Assembly: GCA_002839205.1 (NCBI GenBank)
Contig: PGXP01000011.1
Coordinates: 1-13,277 of the forward strand
DNA from: Spirochaetae bacterium HGW-Spirochaetae-9
Lineage (GTDB): Bacteria > Spirochaetota > Spirochaetia > Treponematales > Rectinemataceae
Length of the DNA stretch: 13,277 nucleotides
Reading direction: 5' to 3'
Shown in pieces: positions 6,400 through 13,277 of this stretch; position 1 is the first letter of the stretch, and each line of letters opens with the position of its first letter. The notes under the pieces were generated by a model. It was not told the origin of the DNA. It was given only the letters and a program-made list of their open reading frames with translations, and did not search any database. Position numbers and translations under genes: made by a program.

Positions 6400-7496
6400 C
6401 GGGATTGTCGCCAGCGGCAGAAACGGCCATCGCAGAATGCCTGGCCATGAAGGCCGGCGAGAGTCTCCTCATCGTTTCCAACCCCGGAACCGAGCAGGAA
6501 GTGATCGCCGAGGCGCTGAAGGCTGCGGCCGCATCCAAAGGCGTGCAAGCGACCCTGCTTCTGCAGCCTGTCAAATCGCAGAGCGACTTCGCCGAGGATT
6601 TCATCCTTGAAGCTATCGCCGCAAAACCCAACGCGCTGGCCTCGCTGTCAGCCGAAAAGCTGGGCAAGGACAGGTACAGCATTACCTCGCCGCTCCAGGC
6701 TCCCGATGGTAGAAAATATGACCATATTTTCAATTATCTGCTGCACGGAACAAAGGAGATGCGCGCCTTCTGGTCGCCCGGCGCGACGATAGACATGTTC
6801 TCCCGCACCGTCGCCATCGATTACGACTTGATGAGGGCTCGAGCCAAAAACCTGGCCGCGATCCTCGATGAGGCCGTCGGCATCCAGGTGTCAGCGCCTG
6901 CGGGCACCGACATCTTCATGGGCGTGGAGGGCCGTAAGACCTATATCGATGACGGGGATTTTGGAAAACCAGGTACCGGCGGAAACCTTCCCGCAGGCGA
7001 GGTTTTTCTTTCGCCAGCCCTCAGGACGGCCGAAGGGACCATCGTATTCGATGGCTCCATAGCCGACATTGCGGGCGACATTGTGATAGAAAATCCTATC
7101 ACTTGCTCCGTTGCAGGGGGATTTGTAATGAGCTGCGAGGGCGGAGCCGAAGCGGCACGCCTCGAGGCTGCGCTGCGAAAGGGCATGGATATGGCTTCAT
7201 CCCTGGTCCGTCAGGGAGGCATGAGCCCGGAGGAAGCCCTGCGCTACGCGACGAACGCGCGGCATATCGGGGAACTCGGTATCGGCCTCAACACCGAAGC
7301 CCTGATCACTGGCCGGATGCTCGAGGATGAAAAGGCCCACGGTACCTGTCATTTTGCCATCGGCTACAATTACGACGAGGATGCGCCGGCGATGATCCAC
7401 CTCGATGGCCTGGTGAAGAGGCCAACCATCACGGCCCTTATGGCTGGAGGGCTGGAAATCACCCTGATGCGGGATGGGGTCATTCGGAGTTTCTGA
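6396..7496 (+). CDS. M29-family (AmpT-like) aminopeptidase
   Basis: The 366-residue protein fits the thermophilic-type aminopeptidase family M29 (COG2309), metal-dependent exopeptidases that remove N-terminal residues from peptides in the cytoplasm. The metal-binding pattern is intact: E202 in NLPAGEVF, E293 in IGELGIGLN, H319 in AHGTCHFAIG, and H335/D337 in IHLDG, with another acidic residue at E312. The first 150 residues are the less conserved N-terminal domain. The start is the ATG of the ATGA overlap with tsaD, with a GGAG about 11 bp upstream. The exact peptide substrate cannot be read from the sequence. The gene is last in its run, before a 111-bp gap. Confidence 0.87.
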   Translation: MTGLSPAAETAIAECLAMKAGESLLIVSNPGTEQEVIAEALKAAAASKGVQATLLLQPVKSQSDFAEDFILEAIAAKPNALASLSAEKLGKDRYSITSPLQAPDGRKYDHIFNYLLHGTKEMRAFWSPGATIDMFSRTVAIDYDLMRARAKNLAAILDEAVGIQVSAPAGTDIFMGVEGRKTYIDDGDFGKPGTGGNLPAGEVFLSPALRTAEGTIVFDGSIADIAGDIVIENPITCSVAGGFVMSCEGGAEAARLEAALRKGMDMASSLVRQGGMSPEEALRYATNARHIGELGIGLNTEALITGRMLEDEKAHGTCHFAIGYNYDEDAPAMIHLDGLVKRPTITALMAGGLEITLMRDGVIRSF

Positions 7497-7510
7497 CCGA
7501 ATTTCCATGT

Positions 7511-7555
7511 GCCGCATCGGCGGCTGCATATCCCGCGACCTCCGCGGAAGCCGCG
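7511..7555 (+). other. Two short GC-rich hairpins between the aminopeptidase and lysS
   Basis: GCCGC/GCGGC (7511-7515 with 7520-7524, loop ATCG) and CGCGG/CCGCG (7543-7547 with 7551-7555, loop AAG) can each form a 5-bp stem. Neither is followed by a T-run, so an intrinsic terminator is not supported. They may aid factor-dependent termination or mean nothing. The rest of this 111-bp gap holds only the lysS promoter candidate. Confidence 0.3.
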
Positions 7556-7570
7556 TCGCAGAAGGACCTA

Positions 7571-7600
7571 TTTTCATCGCGAGTATGATTAAGCTATACT
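7571..7600 (+). promoter_or_regulatory. lysS: Sigma-70-like promoter for lysS, predicting a leaderless transcript
   Basis: A -35-like TTTTCA (7571-7576, four of six matches to TTGACA) and a -10-like TATACT (7595-7600) are 18 bp apart. Transcription would start at 7607-7608, which is the A of the lysS start codon. No Shine-Dalgarno precedes that codon, consistent with a message lacking a 5' leader. Confidence 0.55.
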
Positions 7601-7607
7601 TGTTTCC

Positions 7608-9191
7608 ATGGAAACCAAGAAAGCATTGCATTGGGCTGACCAGACAGCCGAAAAGATAATCGCCGAATGGGGCGACAAAGAACTGTATACCTGCGCCTCG
7701 GGCATCACTCCCTCGGGCACCGTCCATGTGGGCAATTTCCGGGAGATGATCTCGGTAGAGCTCGTCGTGCGCGCCCTGCGCGCCCGGGGCAAAAACGTCC
7801 GCTTTATCTACAGCTGGGACGATTATGATGTCTTCAGGAAAGTGCCCCTCAACATGCCCCAACCCGAACTGCTTGAAAAATACCTGCGATTCCCGATCAC
7901 GATGGTGCCTGACCCCTGGGGCCGTGACGCCTCCTATGCCCGCCACCATGAGGTGGATGTGGAATCCATCCTCCCGGCCGTCGGAATTTATCCGGAGTTC
8001 CTCTACCAGGCCGAGCGCTATCGCTCGGGAATATATGCCCAGGGCATGCGCCAGGCTCTCGAAAAACGTGAGCACCTGAAGACCATTCTCGACAAGTATC
8101 GCGATGAAGACCACAAGATCCAGGGCGAATGGTGGCCAATTTCGGTGTTCTGCACAGCCTGCGAGAAGGACACGACGGAAGTGGATGGCTGGGATGGCGA
8201 CTGGGGCCTGAGCTACCACTGCGAATGCGGACACAAGGAAACGGGTGACTTGAGGACGCTCAAGGGAGCCAAGCTCGTATGGCGAGTGGACTGGCCGATG
8301 CGCTGGAACCATGAGGGCGTGGACTTCGAGCCTGCGGGCAAGGATCACCACTCCCAGGGCGGATCCTTCGACACATCGAAGCATGTCGTCGAGGATGTAT
8401 ACGGACGTAAGCCTCCCGTGACCTTCCGCTACGACTTTATCGGGATAAAAGGCTCGCCGGGCAAAATGTCCTCCTCCAAGGGCAAGGTCGTCGACCTTCC
8501 CGACCTGCTGCGCGTCTATCAGCCCGAGCTCGTGCGTTACCTCTTCGCGGGAACACGCCCGAACACTGAATTCGTCATCAGCTTCGACCTCGATGTTATC
8601 AAGATCTACGAGGACTACGACAAGACCGAACGCATCTACTGGGGCATCGAGAAGGCGAAGGACGAGGATTCCGAGGAGAGGGAACGCCGCATCTATGAAC
8701 TGTCGCAAGTGGACAAGGTGCCGGCCGAGGTGCCCTACCAGGTGCCTTTCAGGCATCTCTCCAGTCTTCTTCTCATCTACCAGGGCGATGTGGAGCAGGT
8801 GCTGGCTGCGCTTCCCGGTATCAAGCCCTCCCAGATGGCAGGCATCCGCAGCAGGTCGGAGCGCGCCTGGTACTGGGTGAACGAGTGCGCCCCGGAGGAA
8901 TTCCGTTTCCGCGTGAGGCAGCCGGGCGAGAAAACTGAACTTGCGGGAGTGGAGCTGGCGGCTGTCCTCCACCTGCGCGACGACGTCGTCGCCAGGCTCG
9001 AGAGTTTCGCCGACGAAAAGGCAATCGCGGCGGCGATCTACGACGCTGCCACCGCGGCGGGAACCGATGGCAAGACTCTCTTCAAGGCAGCCTACCAGGC
9101 CCTTGTCGGCAAGGATCAGGGACCCCGGCTGGCCGGTTTCCTCGGCACCCTGGGCAAGGACAAGGTCCTCGCCATATTGGCTCCGTATTGA
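7608..9191 (+). CDS. lysS: Class I lysyl-tRNA synthetase
   Basis: The enzyme charges tRNA-Lys with lysine in the cytoplasm using the class I Rossmann fold, unlike the class II LysRS of most bacteria. At 527 residues it has the usual length. The HIGH-type motif is HVGN (residues 40-43, in TPSGTVHVGNFRE) and the KMSKS-type motif is KMSSS (286-290). A zinc-ribbon-like insert has C182xxC185 and C205xC207. The C-terminal helical anticodon-binding part covers about 350-527. ATG 7608 is the only usable start, because TAA lies in frame at 7590 and the next Met would delete the HVGN box. No ribosome site precedes it. The next gene begins 10 bp after its stop, so lysS is likely the head of a four-gene unit. 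Spirochaetes and archaea are the best-known carriers of this class. Confidence 0.96.
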   Translation: METKKALHWADQTAEKIIAEWGDKELYTCASGITPSGTVHVGNFREMISVELVVRALRARGKNVRFIYSWDDYDVFRKVPLNMPQPELLEKYLRFPITMVPDPWGRDASYARHHEVDVESILPAVGIYPEFLYQAERYRSGIYAQGMRQALEKREHLKTILDKYRDEDHKIQGEWWPISVFCTACEKDTTEVDGWDGDWGLSYHCECGHKETGDLRTLKGAKLVWRVDWPMRWNHEGVDFEPAGKDHHSQGGSFDTSKHVVEDVYGRKPPVTFRYDFIGIKGSPGKMSSSKGKVVDLPDLLRVYQPELVRYLFAGTRPNTEFVISFDLDVIKIYEDYDKTERIYWGIEKAKDEDSEERERRIYELSQVDKVPAEVPYQVPFRHLSSLLLIYQGDVEQVLAALPGIKPSQMAGIRSRSERAWYWVNECAPEEFRFRVRQPGEKTELAGVELAAVLHLRDDVVARLESFADEKAIAAAIYDAATAAGTDGKTLFKAAYQALVGKDQGPRLAGFLGTLGKDKVLAILAPY

Positions 9192-9201
9192 TTGAAGGAC
9201 G

Positions 9202-9609
9202 ATGATGAAAAAGGTCGCGCCACGGTACCTCGCCGAAAACAAGGGACATTATTCGCCCGGCATCGTCTCGAACGGGATGCTCTATGTATCGGGCCAGCTT
9301 TCGATCGATCCCGATACGAGACGTCTCCCCGAAGGGGGCATGGAAGCCCATGCGCGACAGGCTTTGGCCAATCTGGACAGAGTCTTGCGGGAGGCTGGGC
9401 TCGGACGGGACAGCGTTGTTCTCTGCCGCGTCTATATCGCCGATATGGATGGCTGGGATAGCGTCAATGCGGTCTACGCCGAGTTCTTCGGTACCCACAA
9501 GCCGGCAAGGGTGATCGTGCCGACCGGCAGGCTTCATTTTGGATGCCTCGTCGAGATAGAAGCCGTGGCCGAAGTATCGGCCATCGCTGAAATGGCGGCA
9601 AAGGACTGA
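9202..9609 (+). CDS. ridA: RidA-family enamine/imine deaminase
   Basis: RidA/YjgF/UK114 proteins hydrolyse reactive 2-aminoacrylate and related enamines/imines released by PLP enzymes such as serine/threonine dehydratases, sparing other PLP enzymes from damage. The 135-residue length fits the family. The signature end reads PARVIVPTGRLHFGCLVEIEAVA in parts: the arginine in PARV corresponds to the carboxylate-binding Arg of E. coli RidA, and the Glu in IEAVA to its catalytic-site Glu. The start is 9202 (or 9205, two Met codons in a row), with AAGGAC upstream. The gene lies 10 bp after lysS and 5 bp before a PLP-enzyme gene, a context that fits its known role. Confidence 0.92.
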   Translation: MMKKVAPRYLAENKGHYSPGIVSNGMLYVSGQLSIDPDTRRLPEGGMEAHARQALANLDRVLREAGLGRDSVVLCRVYIADMDGWDSVNAVYAEFFGTHKPARVIVPTGRLHFGCLVEIEAVAEVSAIAEMAAKD

Positions 9610-9614
9610 TATCG

Positions 9615-10709
9615 ATGGAATTTGTCTGCACTAGCTGCGGCCACAGGGAAAGCGCGGCGACGCGCAGGACGAAATGCGAATGCGGCGGTCTCTGGAATTT
9701 GGATTTTATCCCGCCGCGATTCGAACCAGGCCTCATCGACAGGACCGAGTGGAGCCTCTTCCGCTACAAGTCTTTCCTCCCCCTCGAGACGGATAGCTGG
9801 AAGAACATCAGCCTAGGCGAAGGCATGACGCCCATCATACGCCTGAATGAAGAAGTTCTCCTCAAGATGGACTATTTCATGCCCACCCTCTCCTTCAAGG
9901 ACAGGGGCGCCGCCCTCCTCGTGGCGCACTGCAAGGCGATCGGCGTGGATTCCGTCGTCCAGGATTCGAGCGGGAACGCTGGCAACAGCATAGCGGCTTA
10001 CTGCGCCAAAGCAGGAATCGGCTGTGAAATTTTTGTGCCCGAAGGCACCTCGCCCGGCAAGATCGCCATGATCCAATCCCACGGCGCCAGGGTGAATATC
10101 GTTCCCGGAACCAGAGACCACTGCGCCGATGTATGCCGTGAAAAAGTGGAGCGCGAGGGCGTCTACTATGCCAATCACGTCTTCAATCCCTTCTTTTTCG
10201 AAGGGACGAAAACCTATGTCTACGAAGTCTTCGAGCAGTTGGGACGGATGCCTTCCACTCTCTTCATCCCCCTGGGGAACGGCACTCTCTTCCTGGGCGC
10301 GATGAAGGGGCTGGAGGAACTCCTGGCCGCCGGCGCCATAAAAAAGATGCCCCATGTAGTGGCGGTTCAGAGCGAAGGCTGCGATCCCATAGCGAAAGCC
10401 TGGGGGAAGGGCGAGCGGAAGCCAGCGGCCATTCGTCCCTCGCCGACCCTTGCCGAGGGGATCGCGATAGGCAAGCCGATGCGCGGCGAAGCCATCCTCG
10501 AACTGATCTACAGGCACGGCGTCGAGGTAATCATCGCGCCCGAGGACAGGATCCTGGATGCGAGGTCAGCCCTGGCCAGGAAAGGGATCTACTGCGAACA
10601 CACGACGGCTGCCACCTATGCCGCCTGCCTGTCCTACCGTGAACGGAGGGGATCGGCGCTCGACAGCCTCATTCCCATGTGCGGCGCGGGGCTGAAATCC
10701 GATCACTGA
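9615..10709 (+). CDS. Threonine synthase-like fold-type II PLP enzyme with zinc ribbon
   Basis: The 364-residue protein belongs to the tryptophan-synthase-beta superfamily. An N-terminal zinc ribbon is visible (C5xxC8, C21xC23). The PLP lysine is K95 in PTLSFKDRGA, the substrate/PLP loop is SSGNAGNS (119-125), the phosphate loop is around PLGNGT (219-224), and EHTTAATYAA (329-338) matches the threonine synthase EPTSAAT region. Threonine synthases have Thr near the C terminus (LTGHGLKD) contacting the pyridine nitrogen; here it reads MCGAGLKS, with Cys356, as in mammalian serine dehydratase. The reaction may therefore be a beta-elimination or dehydration rather than threonine synthesis; this is inference. 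AAGGA lies upstream of ATG 9615. It sits 5 bp after ridA and 39 bp before an aldolase/dehydratase-like gene. Confidence 0.85.
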   Translation: MEFVCTSCGHRESAATRRTKCECGGLWNLDFIPPRFEPGLIDRTEWSLFRYKSFLPLETDSWKNISLGEGMTPIIRLNEEVLLKMDYFMPTLSFKDRGAALLVAHCKAIGVDSVVQDSSGNAGNSIAAYCAKAGIGCEIFVPEGTSPGKIAMIQSHGARVNIVPGTRDHCADVCREKVEREGVYYANHVFNPFFFEGTKTYVYEVFEQLGRMPSTLFIPLGNGTLFLGAMKGLEELLAAGAIKKMPHVVAVQSEGCDPIAKAWGKGERKPAAIRPSPTLAEGIAIGKPMRGEAILELIYRHGVEVIIAPEDRILDARSALARKGIYCEHTTAATYAACLSYRERRGSALDSLIPMCGAGLKSDH

Positions 10710-10748
10710 AGATAGGCTGTCCTTGCCTTCAGGAAGGAGTCGACAAAG

Positions 10749-11855
10749 ATGAAGTACTGGGAACTGGACACGCCAAGCCTCCTCATAGACCGCGAGATCA
10801 TGCTCGACAACCTGCGCTTCATGCAGGACTGGGCCGACAGCCGGAAGGTGGCGCTTCGCCCCCACACCAAGACACACAAGATGCCCTACATCGCCAGGCT
10901 CCAGAAGGAATTGGGAGCCGTGGGCATCGCCGTCGCCAAGGTAGGCGAGGCCGAGGTGATGGCGGCCAATGGCCTCGACAACATCTTCATAGCGAATGAA
11001 ATAGTGGGAGAAAAGAAGCTGGAGCGAATCCGCAGAGTGGCCGAGACCTCCACAATAGCATTCGGTGTGGACAGCCCCTGCCAGGTCCAGGATGCGGAAC
11101 GGGTATTTGCTTCAGCCGCCAAGCCCGCCAATGTCCTCATCGAGATCGAGGTGGGCGAGAACAGATCGGGGATCATCGAGGAGAAGGATTTCCTGGATCT
11201 ACTGGAAACTATGCGTAGATCTCCCCATGTCCATTTCAGGGGCATATTCTCCCATGACGGCCACAGCTACAGCGCCAAGGATACGGAGGAATGTGGCCGC
11301 ATCTTTCTGGAGAGCCAGAGGCGAACCCTGCGCTTTGCCGACCTCGCGGAGGGCAAGGGCATGAAGCCGGAAGTGGTGAGTATAGGCTCGACCCCATCGC
11401 TGATGAACCGCTTCGAAATTCTTGAGGGCATCACCGAGTTGCGCCCCGGCACCTATGTCTTCATGGACGCTTCCCAGGCGCATGCCATCGGCACTCTGGA
11501 TCGCTGCGCCGCAACCGTCCTCGCCACTGTCATATCCAAGCCAACGGCCGAAAGGGTGATCATGGATGTAGGCGCCAAAGGCCTGACAATGCAGGAAAGG
11601 ACGAAGGGCATCTGCGCCACCCCGGGCAAGGGCACGATACGGGAGTTCCCTTCTGTCCATATTTTCGCCGTCTACGACGAGCATGCCATCATCTATGACA
11701 GGGAATTCAGGGAAAAGGTCAGTATCGGCGAAAAACTTAGAATCATCCCCGTCCACATATGCCCCGTCTGCAATCTCTACGATTCTGCCACGCTCATTTC
11801 GGGCGATGATGTCGTGGAGGAAATTCCCATTCTGTGCAGAGGAAAGTTGCAGTGA
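10749..11855 (+). CDS. D-threonine aldolase/D-serine dehydratase-like PLP enzyme (fold type III)
   Basis: The 368-residue protein has an alanine-racemase-type N-terminal barrel and a C-terminal metal-site domain. The PLP lysine is K41 in RPHTKTHK, and the metal pair is H336-x-C338 in VHICPVCN, as in the DSD1/D-threonine aldolase group, which needs a divalent metal. FRGIFSHDGHSY and ELRPGTYVFMD also match this group. Likely reactions are retro-aldol cleavage of a D-3-hydroxyamino acid to glycine plus an aldehyde, or dehydration of D-serine. 3-Hydroxyaspartate aldolases are in the same group, so the substrate stays open. ATG 10749 has AAGGAG at 10734-10739, a little far but usable. It ends one base before the stop of the convergent nitroreductase. 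Confidence 0.88.
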   Translation: MKYWELDTPSLLIDREIMLDNLRFMQDWADSRKVALRPHTKTHKMPYIARLQKELGAVGIAVAKVGEAEVMAANGLDNIFIANEIVGEKKLERIRRVAETSTIAFGVDSPCQVQDAERVFASAAKPANVLIEIEVGENRSGIIEEKDFLDLLETMRRSPHVHFRGIFSHDGHSYSAKDTEECGRIFLESQRRTLRFADLAEGKGMKPEVVSIGSTPSLMNRFEILEGITELRPGTYVFMDASQAHAIGTLDRCAATVLATVISKPTAERVIMDVGAKGLTMQERTKGICATPGKGTIREFPSVHIFAVYDEHAIIYDREFREKVSIGEKLRIIPVHICPVCNLYDSATLISGDDVVEEIPILCRGKLQ

Positions 11856-11856
11856 T

Positions 11857-12621
11857 TCAGCGCCAGTCTTCGAGCATCGAGGCGACGCTCCTGCGCATCT
11901 CGAGACTGAAATCGGCCGAAAACTTCCGGGCATAGAGCGCCTGGCCTGGATTTTCCGCGGCGGCTGTAGGCGTAAAGGCATTATAACCCTCGCCCGCATA
12001 GAGGCTCGCCAGGACCTCGGCGGAGGGCAAGGCATATCGATCCTTCTGGATTATGATCGGCGCTGGCAGACGCGCGGGTTGGACTCGTGCCGCCTGCTGT
12101 GCCGTAGGATACCCTAGGCAGAGCATGGCTATCGGGAAGGTATAGCGAGGCAGAGCGAGCAGGTCGCGGTGCGTCTCCCAATTTTCCATCACATCGCCGA
12201 TATAGCAGGATCCGAGCCCCAGGCTTTCCGCGGCGCAAACCGCAGTCTGGGCCGCGATCAGGGCATCGCAGCTGGCGAGGAGGAGGTCGGACTCCCTCGG
12301 CTTGACGAGGGCTTTGCCTTCGCGCCGGCAGCGCTCCCCTACCCCGCTCGCTTCGAAGAAAGCCATCATCCGGGCGTAGTCGGCGAGAAAAACAAGTACC
12401 CAGGGAGCCTTGGCGATGAAGGGCTGATGGTCGCAGGTTTCGGCGAGTTTGTCCTTGAGCGCCTGGTCATCGATTTCGAGGATGGAATACAGCATCATGT
12501 TGCCGGCCGTGGGAGCCCTGAGCACGGCTTCCAGCACCTTGGCCTTCACGTCCGCAGGCAGGGGTCTTTCCTCGTACGCCCGCACCGATTTCCTTTCCAG
12601 GAAGGTTCTTGAAAAATCCAT
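11857..12621 (-). CDS. NADPH-dependent nitroreductase family protein
   Basis: The 254-residue protein is a cytoplasmic FMN-dependent oxidoreductase of the nitroreductase fold. FMN-contact features are ERKSVRAYEERP at the N terminus, RAPTAGNMMLYS (about residues 35-46) and the later ESLGLGSCYIGDVMEN segment. The C-terminal extension after about residue 190 resembles NfsA-like flavin reductases rather than the shorter NfsB type. The natural substrate is not predictable. ATG 12621 has a strong GGAGG site. It begins 21 bp after the M3 peptidase stop on the same strand, so the two are probably one unit. There is no terminator before the convergent gene, whose stop is one base away. Confidence 0.88.
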   Translation of the reverse strand: MDFSRTFLERKSVRAYEERPLPADVKAKVLEAVLRAPTAGNMMLYSILEIDDQALKDKLAETCDHQPFIAKAPWVLVFLADYARMMAFFEASGVGERCRREGKALVKPRESDLLLASCDALIAAQTAVCAAESLGLGSCYIGDVMENWETHRDLLALPRYTFPIAMLCLGYPTAQQAARVQPARLPAPIIIQKDRYALPSAEVLASLYAGEGYNAFTPTAAAENPGQALYARKFSADFSLEMRRSVASMLEDWR

Positions 12622-12642
12622 ATTTCCCCTCCGGGGAAAAGG

Positions 12643-13277
12643 CTACTTGCCTAAGACGTCGGCAACGAGATTTTCGAATTCCATCGTCTGCCGTTCGAAG
12701 ACGGAGAGGGCAGAGAGCCAGAACTCAGGCTTTTCGATGTCGAACCCCGCTTTCCTCGTTACATCCACGGCCGAAGCGGAACCTGTCTCTCCGAGGAGCT
12801 GGCGATAGGCCTGCGCGAAGCCCGGTCCTTCCGACTTGTACCGTTCATAGAGTCCGAGGCCAAAGAGCTGGCCAAAGGCATAGGGGAAGTTGTAGTAGGA
12901 GAGCGAAGGGATGTAGTAGTGGCCTTTTACTGCCCACATGTAGGGATGGCGCTTCCCGGGATCGAGACCTTCGCCGTAGGTCCTCGCCTGGGCATCGAGC
13001 ATGAGGGCGCTGAACTGGTCGGGACCGATTTCGCTCGAAAGCCGCTCACCGAAGACAGCCTTCTCGAAATAGAAACGCGAAAGGATATCGACGATGACCT
13101 GGCACGCATCCTGCAAATGCATTTCGATGAGCGGCAGCCTCGCGGATTGGTCGAGCTCGGCCATCGCAGCGTTGGACACAAGCGTTTCGGAGAAAATCGA
13201 TGCTGTTTCGGCAAGTGTCATTGGGTACTGCGACAGCAGCATCGGCAGGTCTTTTATGGTTTCATAGTGCCAGGCGT
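12643..13277 (-). CDS. M3-family oligoendopeptidase (PepF-like), C-terminal part only
   Basis: This is the last 210 codons of a zinc oligopeptidase that degrades peptides in the cytoplasm. The visible part starts with AWHYETIKD, which looks like the residues just after an HExGH zinc motif (family form HExGHAxH), so the active-site histidines lie just beyond the right edge. The third ligand Glu is in LAETASIFSE, matching the ETxS signature of M3. The conserved GHYYIPSLSYYNFPYAFGQL segment near residue 110 of this fragment is typical of PepF substrate-binding residues. The stop at 12643 is 21 bp before the nitroreductase start. Confidence is limited only by truncation. Confidence 0.9.
   Translation of the reverse strand, partial: AWHYETIKDLPMLLSQYPMTLAETASIFSETLVSNAAMAELDQSARLPLIEMHLQDACQVIVDILSRFYFEKAVFGERLSSEIGPDQFSALMLDAQARTYGEGLDPGKRHPYMWAVKGHYYIPSLSYYNFPYAFGQLFGLGLYERYKSEGPGFAQAYRQLLGETGSASAVDVTRKAGFDIEKPEFWLSALSVFERQTMEFENLVADVLGK

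Noticed and set aside
7197..9242. A 681-codon open frame on the minus strand opposite lysS
   Set aside because: It is antisense to a class I LysRS with all catalytic motifs. It shows no recognisable domain and is explained by the GC-rich codon pattern of the real gene.
11199..12035. A 278-codon minus-strand frame crossing the aldolase-like gene and the nitroreductase end
   Set aside because: It overlaps two well-supported genes in other frames and has no family features.
1..13277. CRISPR arrays, tRNA or rRNA genes, insertion sequences, toxin-antitoxin or phage genes
   Set aside because: I searched by eye for repeated spacers, tRNA-like cloverleafs, inverted terminal repeats and transposase motifs and saw none; nearly all of the window is occupied by housekeeping-type genes.

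Overview
The window is a gene-dense stretch of a moderately GC-rich bacterial chromosome with no rRNA, tRNA, mobile element or CRISPR array that I can see. The lineage is best guessed as Spirochaetota. The lysyl-tRNA synthetase is the class I (archaeal-type) enzyme, which spirochaetes characteristically carry. A short RpoS-like sigma factor sits behind a sequence closely matching a sigma-54 promoter, which recalls the RpoN-to-RpoS arrangement of Borrelia. Neither point is proof: class I LysRS also occurs in archaea and some other bacteria.

Layout. Bases 1-1589 (minus strand) hold a signal peptidase I gene (lepB) followed by a class B penicillin-binding protein (FtsI-like) that runs off the left edge. 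A 70-bp intergenic region separates this pair from a divergent plus-strand gene for a membrane-anchored double-LysM, M23-type peptidoglycan hydrolase (1660-3090), which ends in a clear intrinsic terminator (3138-3178). An AT-rich 146-bp regulatory region follows, with TATAAT-like boxes and a sigma-54-like -24/-12 element directly before a consensus Shine-Dalgarno and the sigma factor gene (3325-4158). Next comes a close-packed plus-strand group: a YibQ-type divergent polysaccharide deacetylase (with a long imperfect hairpin in its first codons), tsaD (tRNA t6A synthesis) and an M29-family aminopeptidase. The deacetylase and tsaD overlap by 20 bp; tsaD and the aminopeptidase overlap by ATGA.

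After a 111-bp gap with two short GC-rich hairpins and a promoter that predicts a leaderless message, a second plus-strand run begins: class I lysS, ridA, a zinc-ribbon threonine-synthase-like PLP enzyme and a D-threonine-aldolase/D-serine-dehydratase-like PLP enzyme (7608-11855, gaps of 10, 5 and 39 bp). The last three form a plausible hydroxy-amino-acid catabolic unit in which RidA would hydrolyse reactive enamine/imine products of the PLP enzymes. The right end (minus strand) holds a nitroreductase gene, whose stop lies one base from the stop of the convergent aldolase-like gene, preceded by the 3' part of an M3 oligoendopeptidase gene cut by the right edge.

The left half is mainly cell-envelope growth and remodelling plus one regulator. 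The right half is translation quality and amino-acid/peptide metabolism. The most interesting items are the sigma-54-like promoter on the sigma factor gene, the ridA/PLP-enzyme cluster (with a cysteine at the position where threonine synthases have threonine), the hairpin inside the deacetylase 5' coding region and the apparently leaderless lysS.
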